The position numbers and the translations under genes were made by a program. From Crenarchaeota archaeon 13_1_40CM_3_52_10 (lineage in GTDB: Archaea > Thermoproteota > Bathyarchaeia > 40CM-2-53-6), in the NCBI GenBank assembly GCA_001918765.1, contig MNGO01000037.1:1-41828 (forward strand): DNA of 41,828 bases. The letters run 5' to 3'. The notes beneath the pieces were generated by a model. The model saw only the letters and a list, made by a program, of their open reading frames with translations. It had not been told where the DNA came from and did no database searches. Below are positions 7,858-16,934 of this stretch, in pieces; position 1 is the first letter of the stretch, and every line of letters starts with the position of its first letter.

Positions 7858-8697
7858 CTAATCTCTCCCCATCCGATATTTACCGACCCGGTTTGCAATC
7901 AGTGCAGCAACAGCTCCTGCACCGACACCACCATCAATATTGACCACAGCCATCCCCAGAGAACATGATTGAAGCATAGCCGCCAAAGACGCGATCCCCC
8001 TTTCTCCAAACCCGTAACTTCTGGAAGTTGGGACGCCTATCACTGGAACATCAACAATTCCCGCAACGACAGTAGGAAGTGCCCCTTCACGGCCCGCAAC
8101 CACAAGAATCACATCACAGTCCCATCTTAGAAGATCGCGAACGGGCTGGAACAACCGATGAATCCCGGCAACGCCAACATCATAGAATGATCTTGTCTCG
8201 CATCCCATCTCTCGAGCGATAACCTCTGCTTCCTCAGCTACCGGTAAGTCAGAAGTCCCCGCAGTTAATATTCCGACCCTACCGCCACTACGCCTAGGGT
8301 TGTAGCTCTTCGACTTTACTATCATCATTCGAGAGCGAGAAAAGTATTCAACCTTAGACCCGTTTCTCATGACGGATCTAACAGCCCTGACTTGCGGGCC
8401 ATCCAAACGACTTATGATCGCACGACCGGTTCGTCTAACCATCGCCTGGCTAATTCTCGCGACATCGCTAGCAAGCTTGCCTTCGGCCAGAATCACTTCG
8501 GGAAGCCCTTTGCGTATCTCACGGCCAACGTCAAGTTTCGCAAACCGAGACACGCTAGCGATAGCGAGCAGTCTATCTTTCTTTTCCAGTAGTCTTCGGG
8601 TTCGCTCAAACTTCGTTAGAGACGACAATCGATTACTTCTCTTTGCGGGCAACTGTTTTAATGGCCAGGAGGGGCGTGTCTTGAATATGTCGCTCAT
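7858..8697 (-). CDS. larB: Nickel-pincer cofactor biosynthesis protein LarB (AIR carboxylase-like)
   Basis: GRVGILTAGTSDLPVAEEAEVIAREMGCETRSFYDVGVAGIHRL...VVAGREGALPTVVAGIVDVPVIGVPTSRSYGFGERGIASLAAMLQSCSLGMAVVNIDGGVGAGAVAALIA. Confidence 0.9.
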   Translation of the reverse strand: MSDIFKTRPSWPLKQLPAKRSNRLSSLTKFERTRRLLEKKDRLLAIASVSRFAKLDVGREIRKGLPEVILAEGKLASDVARISQAMVRRTGRAIISRLDGPQVRAVRSVMRNGSKVEYFSRSRMMIVKSKSYNPRRSGGRVGILTAGTSDLPVAEEAEVIAREMGCETRSFYDVGVAGIHRLFQPVRDLLRWDCDVILVVAGREGALPTVVAGIVDVPVIGVPTSRSYGFGERGIASLAAMLQSCSLGMAVVNIDGGVGAGAVAALIANRVGKYRMGRD

Positions 8698-9556
8698 CGC
8701 TGCCGGGGCGGATTTGCAGGTGAAGATAGAGAGAGCTATTCAAATTATCAGCCAGCTCAACGGGGCAGTAGTTGCCTTATCCGCCGGAGTGGACAGCTCC
8801 CTAGTCGCTGCTCTCGCATACAAAGCGCTAGGGAATCGCGCGGTTGCAGTAACAGCAGTCTCCGAATCTCTCGCCCCGGGAGAGATTGAAATTGCGAAAA
8901 AAACCGCGAGACACATCCGGATCAGACACACTATCGCGAGAACCAACGAGGTGCAAAGTGCAAGCTACAAAGCGAATCCCTCGAACAGATGCTATTACTG
9001 CAAGGACACACTCTATCGCGAACTGAAACGCCAAGCTGACAACTACAGATTTGAAGCAGTTCTTGACGGAACCCAGCTTGACGATTTCGGGGATACTAGG
9101 CCCGGACTTCTTGCCGCCAAGGAGGCTGGCGTAAGGAGTCCTCTCGCAGAAGCAGGTTTCTCCAAGAAGGACGTGCGAGAAACCGCTCGACTTCTCGGGC
9201 TGGAAGTATGGGACAAACCTGCAATGCCTTGCCTATCATCCAGGATACCGCACGGCGAGGAGATCACTGTCGAAAAGCTATCTCAGGTCGGAGAAGCGGA
9301 GTCCATGGTCAAACGGCTGAGTGGTGCACGAGACATAAGAGTCAGGCATCATGGACAACTTGCGGCAATCGAAGTATCACAAGAAGAACTTCCGTTGTTT
9401 CACCGAGAGGGCTTGATGAACCAGGTGGAAAAGGAACTTAGACTGATTGGGTTCACAAGCGTAACTCTCGGCCCACGCAAATACCCGGGTAGGCAAGACA
9501 CAGCAGGGGCAGGGCAGGATTATCTGCTTCCGATAATTAACACATCAAATCACTGA
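8687..9556 (+). CDS. larE: ATP-dependent sacrificial sulfur transferase LarE
   Basis: PP-loop VALSAGVDSSLVAALA, NRCYYCKDTLYREL, LDGTQLDDFGDTRPGLLAAKEAGVRSPLAEAGFSKKDVRETARLLGLEVWDKPAMPCLSSRIPHGEEIT. Start trimmed to the ATG at 8687 because the longer ORF is antisense to larB. Confidence 0.9.
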   Translation: MSLIAAGADLQVKIERAIQIISQLNGAVVALSAGVDSSLVAALAYKALGNRAVAVTAVSESLAPGEIEIAKKTARHIRIRHTIARTNEVQSASYKANPSNRCYYCKDTLYRELKRQADNYRFEAVLDGTQLDDFGDTRPGLLAAKEAGVRSPLAEAGFSKKDVRETARLLGLEVWDKPAMPCLSSRIPHGEEITVEKLSQVGEAESMVKRLSGARDIRVRHHGQLAAIEVSQEELPLFHREGLMNQVEKELRLIGFTSVTLGPRKYPGRQDTAGAGQDYLLPIINTSNH

Positions 9557-9686
9557 TGTAAGCGTTGAGAGCTGTTAGATCAACAATGAATGATCAACAC
9601 ATCTGCTCCAGGACCCAAACCGCTCAACCCGCTCAACCATCGCTGAAAACGTTTTTAAGCTATCAGAAACCGATGCAACATCAAAT

Positions 9687-9705
9687 CTTTCCGTCTCTCG
9701 GAAAG
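9687..9705 (+). promoter_or_regulatory. Perfect 7-bp hairpin in the leader of psmB
   Basis: CTTTCCG-TCTCT-CGGAAAG, downstream of a TATA-like GTTTTTAAGC. Confidence 0.3.
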
Positions 9706-9781
9706 CCATGATCTAAGACAAAAACAACTGGACACACGACAAGTTGGAAAACCTGAGACCATCAAAGATGAGCGTTCTCAA

Positions 9782-10381
9782 ATGACAACCACAATCGGCG
9801 TCGTCTGCAAGGACGGAGTCATTCTTACGACAGACACCAGAGCCACAATGGGCTCTTTTGTGGCCCATAAACACGCTAAGAAAGTCTATCGGATCGATCA
9901 TCACATAGCTATGACCATTGCAGGGACAGTAGGAGATGCACAAGCATTGGTGGAAATGCTTAGAGCAAACTCTTCGCTCTACAGACTTGACCTCGCCAGG
10001 CCAATCCCGATAAACTCAGCAGCGAGACTAGTCTCCAACATTCTGTTCGGCGCCAGATACTACCCTCTTGGCGTCCAAGCCCTAATTGGCGGCGTAGACG
10101 ACAGTGGAGGTCACATCTATGCGCTGGATCCCCTTGGAAGCATGATGGAGGAGAAATACGTCTCAACCGGATCCGGATCTCCTGTTGCCTACGGAGTCCT
10201 CGAGTCGGAATGGAAGGACTCGATGAACGTAAAAGAGTCGATTCCCATAGTCGTCAGAGCAGTCGATTCAGCGATGAAAAGAGATTCTGCGAGCGGCGAT
10301 AGTTTCGACGTTGCCATAATCACGAAGGAAGGATACAGGGAACTCTCAGAGGACGAGAAGAAGCACATCCTCCACGCCTGA
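9782..10381 (+). CDS. psmB: Proteasome beta subunit
   Basis: MTTTIGVVCKDGVILTTDTRATMGSFVAHKHAKKVYRIDHHIAMTIAGTVGDAQALVE...; Thr1 directly follows the start Met. Confidence 0.95.
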   Translation: MTTTIGVVCKDGVILTTDTRATMGSFVAHKHAKKVYRIDHHIAMTIAGTVGDAQALVEMLRANSSLYRLDLARPIPINSAARLVSNILFGARYYPLGVQALIGGVDDSGGHIYALDPLGSMMEEKYVSTGSGSPVAYGVLESEWKDSMNVKESIPIVVRAVDSAMKRDSASGDSFDVAIITKEGYRELSEDEKKHILHA

Positions 10382-10426
10382 TCCTTTCTTTCAAACCTTC
10401 CACAGATATCACAGTCGTAGAGAGAA

Positions 10427-12346
10427 TTGACTAGAACCTACAACGATGTACACGCAAAGATACGCGAGACCATCGTAGAGCATATGCCGAAAGATGCTGA
10501 GATAACCCGTATAGAGTTCGAGGGGCCACGACTCGCAATTTATGTAAAGAACGTAGGTCTGATCGCTGAACAGAACTATGTTGTGACCGAGATCGTTAAC
10601 CTACTTCACAAGAGAATCGTCATCCGATCTGACCAATCCATACGCCTTCCAGAACGAGAAGCCGAAGCCTACATTCGAAAAATCATTCCACCGGAGGCTG
10701 AAATCTCCTCAATCAACTTCGACCCTAGCCTCGGAGAAGTAGTGGTGGAAGCGGCCAAGCCCGGCGTGGCTATCGGGAAGGAGGCTACCGTCCTGCAACA
10801 GGTTGTGAAGGAGACAAGATGGCGGCCAAGAATTCTTAGAGCTCCTCCCCTGCACTCCAAGATCATTTCAAGTACTCGACACATCCTTCATACTGAAAGC
10901 GAAGAGCGCAGTAGGATCCTCCGTGACGTCGGCGAAAGGATCTTTCGCCCCACTTTTAGCAAAGCCGGCTATGTTCGGCTCGTAACCCTTGGAGCGTTTC
11001 ATGAAGTTGGACGAGCGGCTATGCTTATTCAAGCAGGATCAAGCAGCGTCCTGCTCGACAGCGGAATAAACCCTGGCGCCCAGGACCCAGCTTCTGCATA
11101 CCCACGGTTCGATACTGATGAATTTGACCTGGAAAAGCTGGATGCAGTGGTCATATCTCACGCCCACCTTGACCATTGCGGAATACTCCCCTTCCTCTAC
11201 AAGTATGGCTATGACGGACCCGTCTACTGCTCGGAACCCACCCAAACCCTGATGACTCTTCACCAGTTGGACTATCTCGACGTTCACAGCCGGGAAGGCG
11301 AACACTCTCCCTACGACCAAAAAGACGTCAGAGAAGTCGTCACCCACACTATACCCCTGCGCTACAATGTAGTTACGGACGTGGCTCCGGACATCAAACT
11401 CACTTTCCATAACGCTGGCCATATCCTAGGAAGCTCAATGGTCCACCTCCACATCGGTGAGGGCCTCCACAACATAGTCTACAGCGCCGACTTCAAGTTC
11501 GGACGAACCATGATGCTCGATCCTGCCACAGCATTGTTCCCGAGAGCCGAAACGCTCATCATCGAGAGCACATACGGAGGTCCTGACGACATTATGCCCG
11601 ACAGAGAGGGAGTGGAGGGTAAACTAGTCAGCATCGTCAACGACACCGTCGAGAAAGGCGGAAAAGTGCTGATACCAGTTCCCGCAGTTGGACGGGCTCA
11701 AGAAATCATGCTCGTCCTCGACGCGTACATGAAGAACGGCGCTCTCAGGGAACTCCCAATCTACATCGAAGGAATGGTCAACGAGGCGACCGCAATCCAC
11801 ACAGCGTTTCCCGAATATCTGGTTCGCGATATCAAAGAACAGATCCTCCACAAAGACATCAACCCCTTCCAGTCTGAATACTTCCACCCGGTAACTCACC
11901 CGAGTGATAGAGAGGAAATCATCGCCGGTGGACCCTGCGTAATCATCGCCACTTCAGGAATGCTCGAGGGCGGACCAGCGATAGACTACTTTCGACACCT
12001 TGCACCGGACGCGAGAAATACACTTGCCTACGTCAGCTACCAAGTGGATGGTACGCTAGGAAACAGAATTAAGAATGGTCTCAAGGAAGTCTCTCTCTAC
12101 GCCCATGACGGCAAAATGGAAATGGTGAAGGTGAACATGAGAGTAGAATCAATAGAAGGATTCTCCGGCCATTCAGACAGAAATCAGCTCCTAGGGTTCA
12201 TCAAAAGAATGTCTCCCAAACCAACAAAGATCATCGTCAATCACGGGGAGAGAAGAAAATCTGATCTATTCGCTCAGAACGTCAATCGCATATTTGGAAT
12301 CAAAACTGTCGTCCCCGACGTACTCGAATCAATAAGACTCAGATAA
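10427..12346 (+). CDS. KH-domain beta-CASP ribonuclease, archaeal CPSF1 (FttA) family
   Basis: N-terminal KH domains; SHAHLDHCG; HNAGHILGSSMVHLHIG; YSADFKFGRTMMLDPA; ESTYGG; ATSGMLEGGP; GFSGHSDRNQL; NHGE. Confidence 0.95.
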   Translation: MTRTYNDVHAKIRETIVEHMPKDAEITRIEFEGPRLAIYVKNVGLIAEQNYVVTEIVNLLHKRIVIRSDQSIRLPEREAEAYIRKIIPPEAEISSINFDPSLGEVVVEAAKPGVAIGKEATVLQQVVKETRWRPRILRAPPLHSKIISSTRHILHTESEERSRILRDVGERIFRPTFSKAGYVRLVTLGAFHEVGRAAMLIQAGSSSVLLDSGINPGAQDPASAYPRFDTDEFDLEKLDAVVISHAHLDHCGILPFLYKYGYDGPVYCSEPTQTLMTLHQLDYLDVHSREGEHSPYDQKDVREVVTHTIPLRYNVVTDVAPDIKLTFHNAGHILGSSMVHLHIGEGLHNIVYSADFKFGRTMMLDPATALFPRAETLIIESTYGGPDDIMPDREGVEGKLVSIVNDTVEKGGKVLIPVPAVGRAQEIMLVLDAYMKNGALRELPIYIEGMVNEATAIHTAFPEYLVRDIKEQILHKDINPFQSEYFHPVTHPSDREEIIAGGPCVIIATSGMLEGGPAIDYFRHLAPDARNTLAYVSYQVDGTLGNRIKNGLKEVSLYAHDGKMEMVKVNMRVESIEGFSGHSDRNQLLGFIKRMSPKPTKIIVNHGERRKSDLFAQNVNRIFGIKTVVPDVLESIRLR

Positions 12347-12358
12347 CAGATTGTAAGG

Positions 12359-12685
12359 TCAGCGGGTCCCGGGAACGGCCTCGTTCTGAAGAGGAACCGC
12401 GGGGATCGCTCCCTCGGACGAAGCGGCTTCCTTCCTCCAAACCCTCACGCCAGCAGGCGTTATGACGATGCGCTCTTCTCCCAGACGAGCGATGTCTCCG
12501 CCCAAGGATTTGGTGTAATCAGTCAACTCAGTAATTGCCAATTTTGTCTCTTCCACGCTTTTTCGCGCCAGGGGAGTGATTCTTACAATGAGAATATTGC
12601 CAGTCCTGACTTCCCCTTTTATCGTCTCCACATCATCCAGTTCCTGAAGAGGGAGAGCTTTCACGTATATCGTAGAATGCTGCAT
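12359..12685 (-). CDS. sepF: Archaeal SepF-like cell division protein
   Basis: IYVKALPLQELDDVETIKGEVRTGNILIVRITPLARKSVEETKLAITELTDYTKSLGGDIARLGEERIVITPAGVRVWRK. Confidence 0.85.
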   Translation of the reverse strand: MQHSTIYVKALPLQELDDVETIKGEVRTGNILIVRITPLARKSVEETKLAITELTDYTKSLGGDIARLGEERIVITPAGVRVWRKEAASSEGAIPAVPLQNEAVPGTR

Positions 12686-12779
12686 GGGGAAGGATCAGGC
12701 TAGGCTCCGAGAGCTTATCATCGGGCTTGGACCCGGTTCAACTTTAAACATTTCCCCTGACTATTTTCGAAAGAAAGCG

Positions 12780-13283
12780 TCAACTCGAGCTTGGCGCGGG
12801 CGGCCCCTTGGGCTTTATCACTTCCCAAATCAAGTCCCCGACGTAATGAAAGTTTTCAACGACCTTGCCTTTCTTCGTAGCAGCCATCGGACCCGACCCG
12901 ATGAGCGCTCTTCCCACTGCCAGGTATTTGCCATGTTTCTCGTCCACGACTACTAAGAACTGCTTTTCAGCAAATTCTCCGTCGACATTCCGTATTCCAG
13001 GAGCCATGATATCCGCCCCTCCGACCACATGCGGTACTGCACCCATGTCGACGACGATTCTCGCCATGGCATCGAGGGCGGAAGTATTAGTCAAGACCGG
13101 TGCAAGTTCGCCTTTACGGCGAAACGCTATGGCAACACCATCAACAAACACGATTTCTGAGTCTTTGACAGTCTCTATCTCGACCCTGGATTTATGCGTG
13201 AGATGTTGTTGGTTCGGAAGACGCCGCAACTCTTCGATCAGAGGCTTAGAGTCGCGATCTTTGAGTATTGTTCTAACTGTCAA
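12780..13283 (-). CDS. PUA-domain RNA-binding protein (archaeal MCT-1/Tma20-like)
   Basis: PTNTSALDAMARIVVDMGAVPHVVGGADIMAPGIRNVDGEFAEKQFLVVVDEKHGKYLAVGRALIGSGPMAATKKGKVVENFHYVGDLIWE. Confidence 0.85.
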   Translation of the reverse strand: MTVRTILKDRDSKPLIEELRRLPNQQHLTHKSRVEIETVKDSEIVFVDGVAIAFRRKGELAPVLTNTSALDAMARIVVDMGAVPHVVGGADIMAPGIRNVDGEFAEKQFLVVVDEKHGKYLAVGRALIGSGPMAATKKGKVVENFHYVGDLIWEVIKPKGPPAPSSS

Positions 13284-13365
13284 GACTTTTCAGAATCATC
13301 CGAGAGAGACAATCTTTAAAAGAGTACCTTCGCCCGACAACCACAACTCTCCGGTTGAACGATGA

Positions 13366-13596
13366 ATGTCAGAAGTTGCAGCGAAGATCTTCGAAGAGAG
13401 CCTGAACAAAGTTGTCCTCGTCCAGCTCAAAGGTGGACGAAGTGTTAGAGGAAGACTCTACAGCTTCGACCAGCACATGAACCTAGTACTGGAAGACGCG
13501 GAAGACGTAACCAACGCTGAGTCGACGAAGAAGCTTGGTACTATCATTGTTCGAGGAGACAACGTAGTCCTCGTGTCGCCTCCACCTAAACGCTAG
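13366..13596 (+). CDS. Sm-like (LSm) RNA-binding protein
   Basis: VVLVQLKGGRSVRGRLYSFDQHMNLVLEDAEDV...LGTIIVRGDNVVLVSPP: Sm1/Sm2 motifs. Confidence 0.95.
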   Translation: MSEVAAKIFEESLNKVVLVQLKGGRSVRGRLYSFDQHMNLVLEDAEDVTNAESTKKLGTIIVRGDNVVLVSPPPKR

Positions 13597-13893
13597 ATTC
13601 TCTCATTTTTCTGGTCGCTTAGGGTATCTCTACATTCCCTGTTCATGAAGCGGTTTCGGCTCGAGCCAAGATCTGTTCGACTTTGATGTTGAGGGATAAA
13701 TTTGCCCAACATTCTTGCTATTGACATGGGTTGACCCCCAAGGACGCGCTTCATGATTTCTGCAACACCACCTCAGAACGCAACTCACAATTCAAGCTGT
13801 GAGATTGTGCGAATTTAGCACAACTCGAACACAGCAACTTACAAAGGTTAAATAGAATCCGTCCGGCTGTCGCGTTTTACATCGTGAAACGTA

Positions 13894-16596
13894 TTGATCC
13901 GGGGGACCCTATGCGCGATTCTCATAATACTATCTCTATTACCTGCAATCCCCCTCGGTTCTCAGACTAATCATTACCAGCCTGGGCAACAGACCCACTC
14001 GCTCCCACTTGTCCCAGGCCACGACCCCAATGGAACACGCTTTGCCTTTAATGCAAGTCGAGCCCAATTCGACCTTTACACGCGCCCTAACGCGACCGTG
14101 ACGCTCGGAACCCCAATAGTCTGGTCCGGAGGCAACTTCACAAATCCACAGACGGGAGCCCCTGTTCCTGAAACGACGTTTAATGTTACGATTCCAAGCC
14201 CCGCGCCAGCGGTGAACGATAATGTCACCTTCAGCAAAGTGCTCAACGTACCAAAGGGAAACGTCTCGTTAACAACCTATCTCAGGTTCGACTGGAGGGG
14301 CAATCTAGGTAACTTCACAAAAGTGAGCTATTTCATCTACAACGATACGAAGCTGGCTCCAATCCACCAGCTGACCAAGATCAATCAGACCTCGATTATA
14401 GGCGGAGAAGGCTCGTCGTTCACAGCTGGAAGCCCTCCAGTAGGATGCGGTCCAAATGACAATTGCTACGACGTTACGAAATACCTAGGATTCGACCTAA
14501 CGTTAGTCTTCGCCTTCAACACGACCTCTCAAGGGGAGGGACTCAGCGTACGCGTTAGCAACGTGGCGATCGTCTCAGCGGACGGTCTCCCGATCAACTC
14601 CTACTCACATTCGATGGGACTTGATCCTACTGATTTGACAAGCATGACCGTGAACCACAAATCCGATCTTTCTATTCCAACCGGTTACTTTGCCAATGTA
14701 ACCTATCCCAAACCTAACGGCGCGAGCGGCCATCTCAACCACACGTGGTCTAACATGATTTTGAGCTTTTACTACCCGGATTCATACACAACGGTCAAGA
14801 TCGTCCAAAATGGCACCACCATCTTCCCCACGACTTCACCTGCTTCCCCTATCTTTCAGGGAAATTGCCCAGCGTCCTTCTACTGCACCGATTCTCATGT
14901 TGTCTCAATTAGCAATTCAACCGGAATCAAGCACTCTCTGATCATCATAACTGCCAACTCGATCAATCTCGGCGCCAAAGTCGAGACCACTCTAGGCGGA
15001 ATCCCAACGACCACGTGGGGGACAGGCGATCTCCTACAGGTACGAGTCACTCTCCGCCAAGGAGTTAATGTGACAGGCTCGGACTATGTGACAGCCAATA
15101 GAACCTCCGTGAAAGTCACACAGACCTTCACAAGTACAAAGGAAGGAACCTCATTGCTGAATTTCACAACGCCCATCCCTCAGGACACATCGCTGTTCGG
15201 CCTATGGACTGTGAATAGTACGTACAACAACATGTACGATTTCGGCTACAACAAGACATCTTTCACCCTCCAGCAACTCGAAGTCACAGGATTCTCATAC
15301 TCGGGATCAAACCAGCAGTTGAACACCCAAGGAACCCTGACTTATTCCCCCACCAATCCCTCCAACATCAACGTTAACGGCTACGTGTTCGCCATAGACA
15401 ACGGTGCTGGAGCCGCACCGCTAACTACTCCCACGATTTCGAGCGGTACTGGAGTCTACGTCTCCAACGTCAGCCTTGTCAACGGAGTGTTCACTTCAGG
15501 TCAACCCTTGATGGTCTTCTTCACGCTAGTCAACTCTGCCTATGCCGCCAATTCCGCCGGAACAAAGATGAACGCAAGTCTGACTATCGATCACGAATTT
15601 GTTGGCAGGACGACCCACGGTTCCAGCGTAACCATTCCAGTTCCTTCCGGTTACGACACGTTCACTCTCCATCCGGATTACGTGTTTGAGCTGGATGCGA
15701 CACTCACTCCTGCGGGAATCCAGATAGTTGTAAAGGGAATAACAGCGGGCGGGACACCGGTCTCCGCGACCTTGCCACCGGGCAACCCGCCAGTTACGAG
15801 TCTGCGCCAGCATGCCGGTCTCTTCAAGATAACAGTGAAGAGCCAGCCGATTTCAGGGTCGGGAGCCTGTGCCGCATCTTGCACGAGCAGTCTAGAGTCC
15901 CCAGCCTACGCTTACGTGCTTGTGAATGCTCCCAGTCCGGGACGTCTGTTGGCCTCAGGAAGTTTCACGTCGGGCACTAACGGAGCCTACTCGTCGACCA
16001 TTTCCTCCGGAAAAATACTTGGCGCCAGCAAACTCGTCTTTCTGACTCTTGGGATCGACCCAACAGGCTTCGCGATTACGGTCCAGGGACAATCATCCCA
16101 GGAGTCAACCCTCCTCCATTCCACTCTTGATGGCATTCCTTCAGTCACGTCGAATCAGCCCGTGAGCCTGGTCCTTCACTTGAAGAGCAATTCGACGACC
16201 GTCAACATGAACGTCACTATCACTCTGAACATCCAGGATAGCACAGGCGCGACCAAGGCTTCGCAAAGCGTCTCCGGAATCATCATAGCTCCTGGGCAGA
16301 CCAAAGATGCCCAGTTCAACTTCAACGCACCCTCAAGCGTCGGAGCATACACGATAACCTTCCTTTCACCTGACTACGGGGCACCACTCATAACAGGAAC
16401 CCTACAGGTCTCAGTCCTCCAGAGTAGCCTGCAAGTGCTCATCCCAGCAATCATCGGAGTCGCCGCGGCGATCGTCATCCTATTCTTCTTCGTCTTCCGA
16501 AAGAAGCCGGTCCCAAGCCCTGAACCGACGACAAAGGACAAGCCGACAGGCGGAAAACCAAAACCTACCTCGGGGACACCACCTCGAAATCCTTAA
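13894..16596 (+). CDS. Large secreted, C-terminally membrane-anchored surface protein with many N-glycosylation sequons
   Basis: N-terminal signal-like GTLCAILIILSLLPAIPLGS; many NxS/T; C-terminal TM LQVLIPAIIGVAAAIVILFFFVFRKK plus Pro/Lys-rich tail. Confidence 0.8.
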   Translation: MIRGTLCAILIILSLLPAIPLGSQTNHYQPGQQTHSLPLVPGHDPNGTRFAFNASRAQFDLYTRPNATVTLGTPIVWSGGNFTNPQTGAPVPETTFNVTIPSPAPAVNDNVTFSKVLNVPKGNVSLTTYLRFDWRGNLGNFTKVSYFIYNDTKLAPIHQLTKINQTSIIGGEGSSFTAGSPPVGCGPNDNCYDVTKYLGFDLTLVFAFNTTSQGEGLSVRVSNVAIVSADGLPINSYSHSMGLDPTDLTSMTVNHKSDLSIPTGYFANVTYPKPNGASGHLNHTWSNMILSFYYPDSYTTVKIVQNGTTIFPTTSPASPIFQGNCPASFYCTDSHVVSISNSTGIKHSLIIITANSINLGAKVETTLGGIPTTTWGTGDLLQVRVTLRQGVNVTGSDYVTANRTSVKVTQTFTSTKEGTSLLNFTTPIPQDTSLFGLWTVNSTYNNMYDFGYNKTSFTLQQLEVTGFSYSGSNQQLNTQGTLTYSPTNPSNINVNGYVFAIDNGAGAAPLTTPTISSGTGVYVSNVSLVNGVFTSGQPLMVFFTLVNSAYAANSAGTKMNASLTIDHEFVGRTTHGSSVTIPVPSGYDTFTLHPDYVFELDATLTPAGIQIVVKGITAGGTPVSATLPPGNPPVTSLRQHAGLFKITVKSQPISGSGACAASCTSSLESPAYAYVLVNAPSPGRLLASGSFTSGTNGAYSSTISSGKILGASKLVFLTLGIDPTGFAITVQGQSSQESTLLHSTLDGIPSVTSNQPVSLVLHLKSNSTTVNMNVTITLNIQDSTGATKASQSVSGIIIAPGQTKDAQFNFNAPSSVGAYTITFLSPDYGAPLITGTLQVSVLQSSLQVLIPAIIGVAAAIVILFFFVFRKKPVPSPEPTTKDKPTGGKPKPTSGTPPRNP

Positions 16597-16638
16597 CTTG
16601 AACTCGAAGACAATTTCTGTATTCTCGGAACAAGAACA

Positions 16639-16860
16639 ATGGAATCCGGCCCAGAAGAACCCATCATCGAATCAGCACCACCAGAGTCCCCGCCACGCGA
16701 ACGCAACCCCGGCGGACTGATCTATGAGTGCATCAACTGCGGATCAAAGCTGACAGCTGATCAGCTTGCTATGACCCCGGAGATCAAATGCCCGTTTTGC
16801 GGCTACAGAATACTTCGAAAAGTACGACCTCCAATCGTAAAGCATGTGAAGGCACGATAG
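16639..16860 (+). CDS. rpoP: DNA-directed RNA polymerase subunit P (Rpo12)
   Basis: YECINCGSKLTADQLAMTPEIKCPFCGYRILRKVRPP; CxxC...CxxC. Confidence 0.9.
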   Translation: MESGPEEPIIESAPPESPPRERNPGGLIYECINCGSKLTADQLAMTPEIKCPFCGYRILRKVRPPIVKHVKAR

Positions 16861-16934
16861 CAAGACCAATCGTCCGCTCGGAAAGCCGATATAACTAACC
16901 TGCTCCGTTCTGGACAAATCCGAGCCGATAAACC

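Noticed and set aside
8369-8686. Long N-terminal extension of the larE ORF
   Set aside because: It is antisense to larB, and LarE homology begins after the ATG at 8687.
9544-9605. Possible C/D box sRNA downstream of larE
   Set aside because: CTGATGTA resembles box C, but no convincing D/D' boxes or guide layout.
12865-13365. 166-aa plus ORF
   Set aside because: Antisense to the PUA-domain gene, Ser/Thr/Pro-rich shadow frame.
13610-13780. 53-aa minus ORF MKRVLGGQPMSIARMLGKFIPQHQSRTDLG...
   Set aside because: No recognisable domain or coding-like conservation signal by eye.
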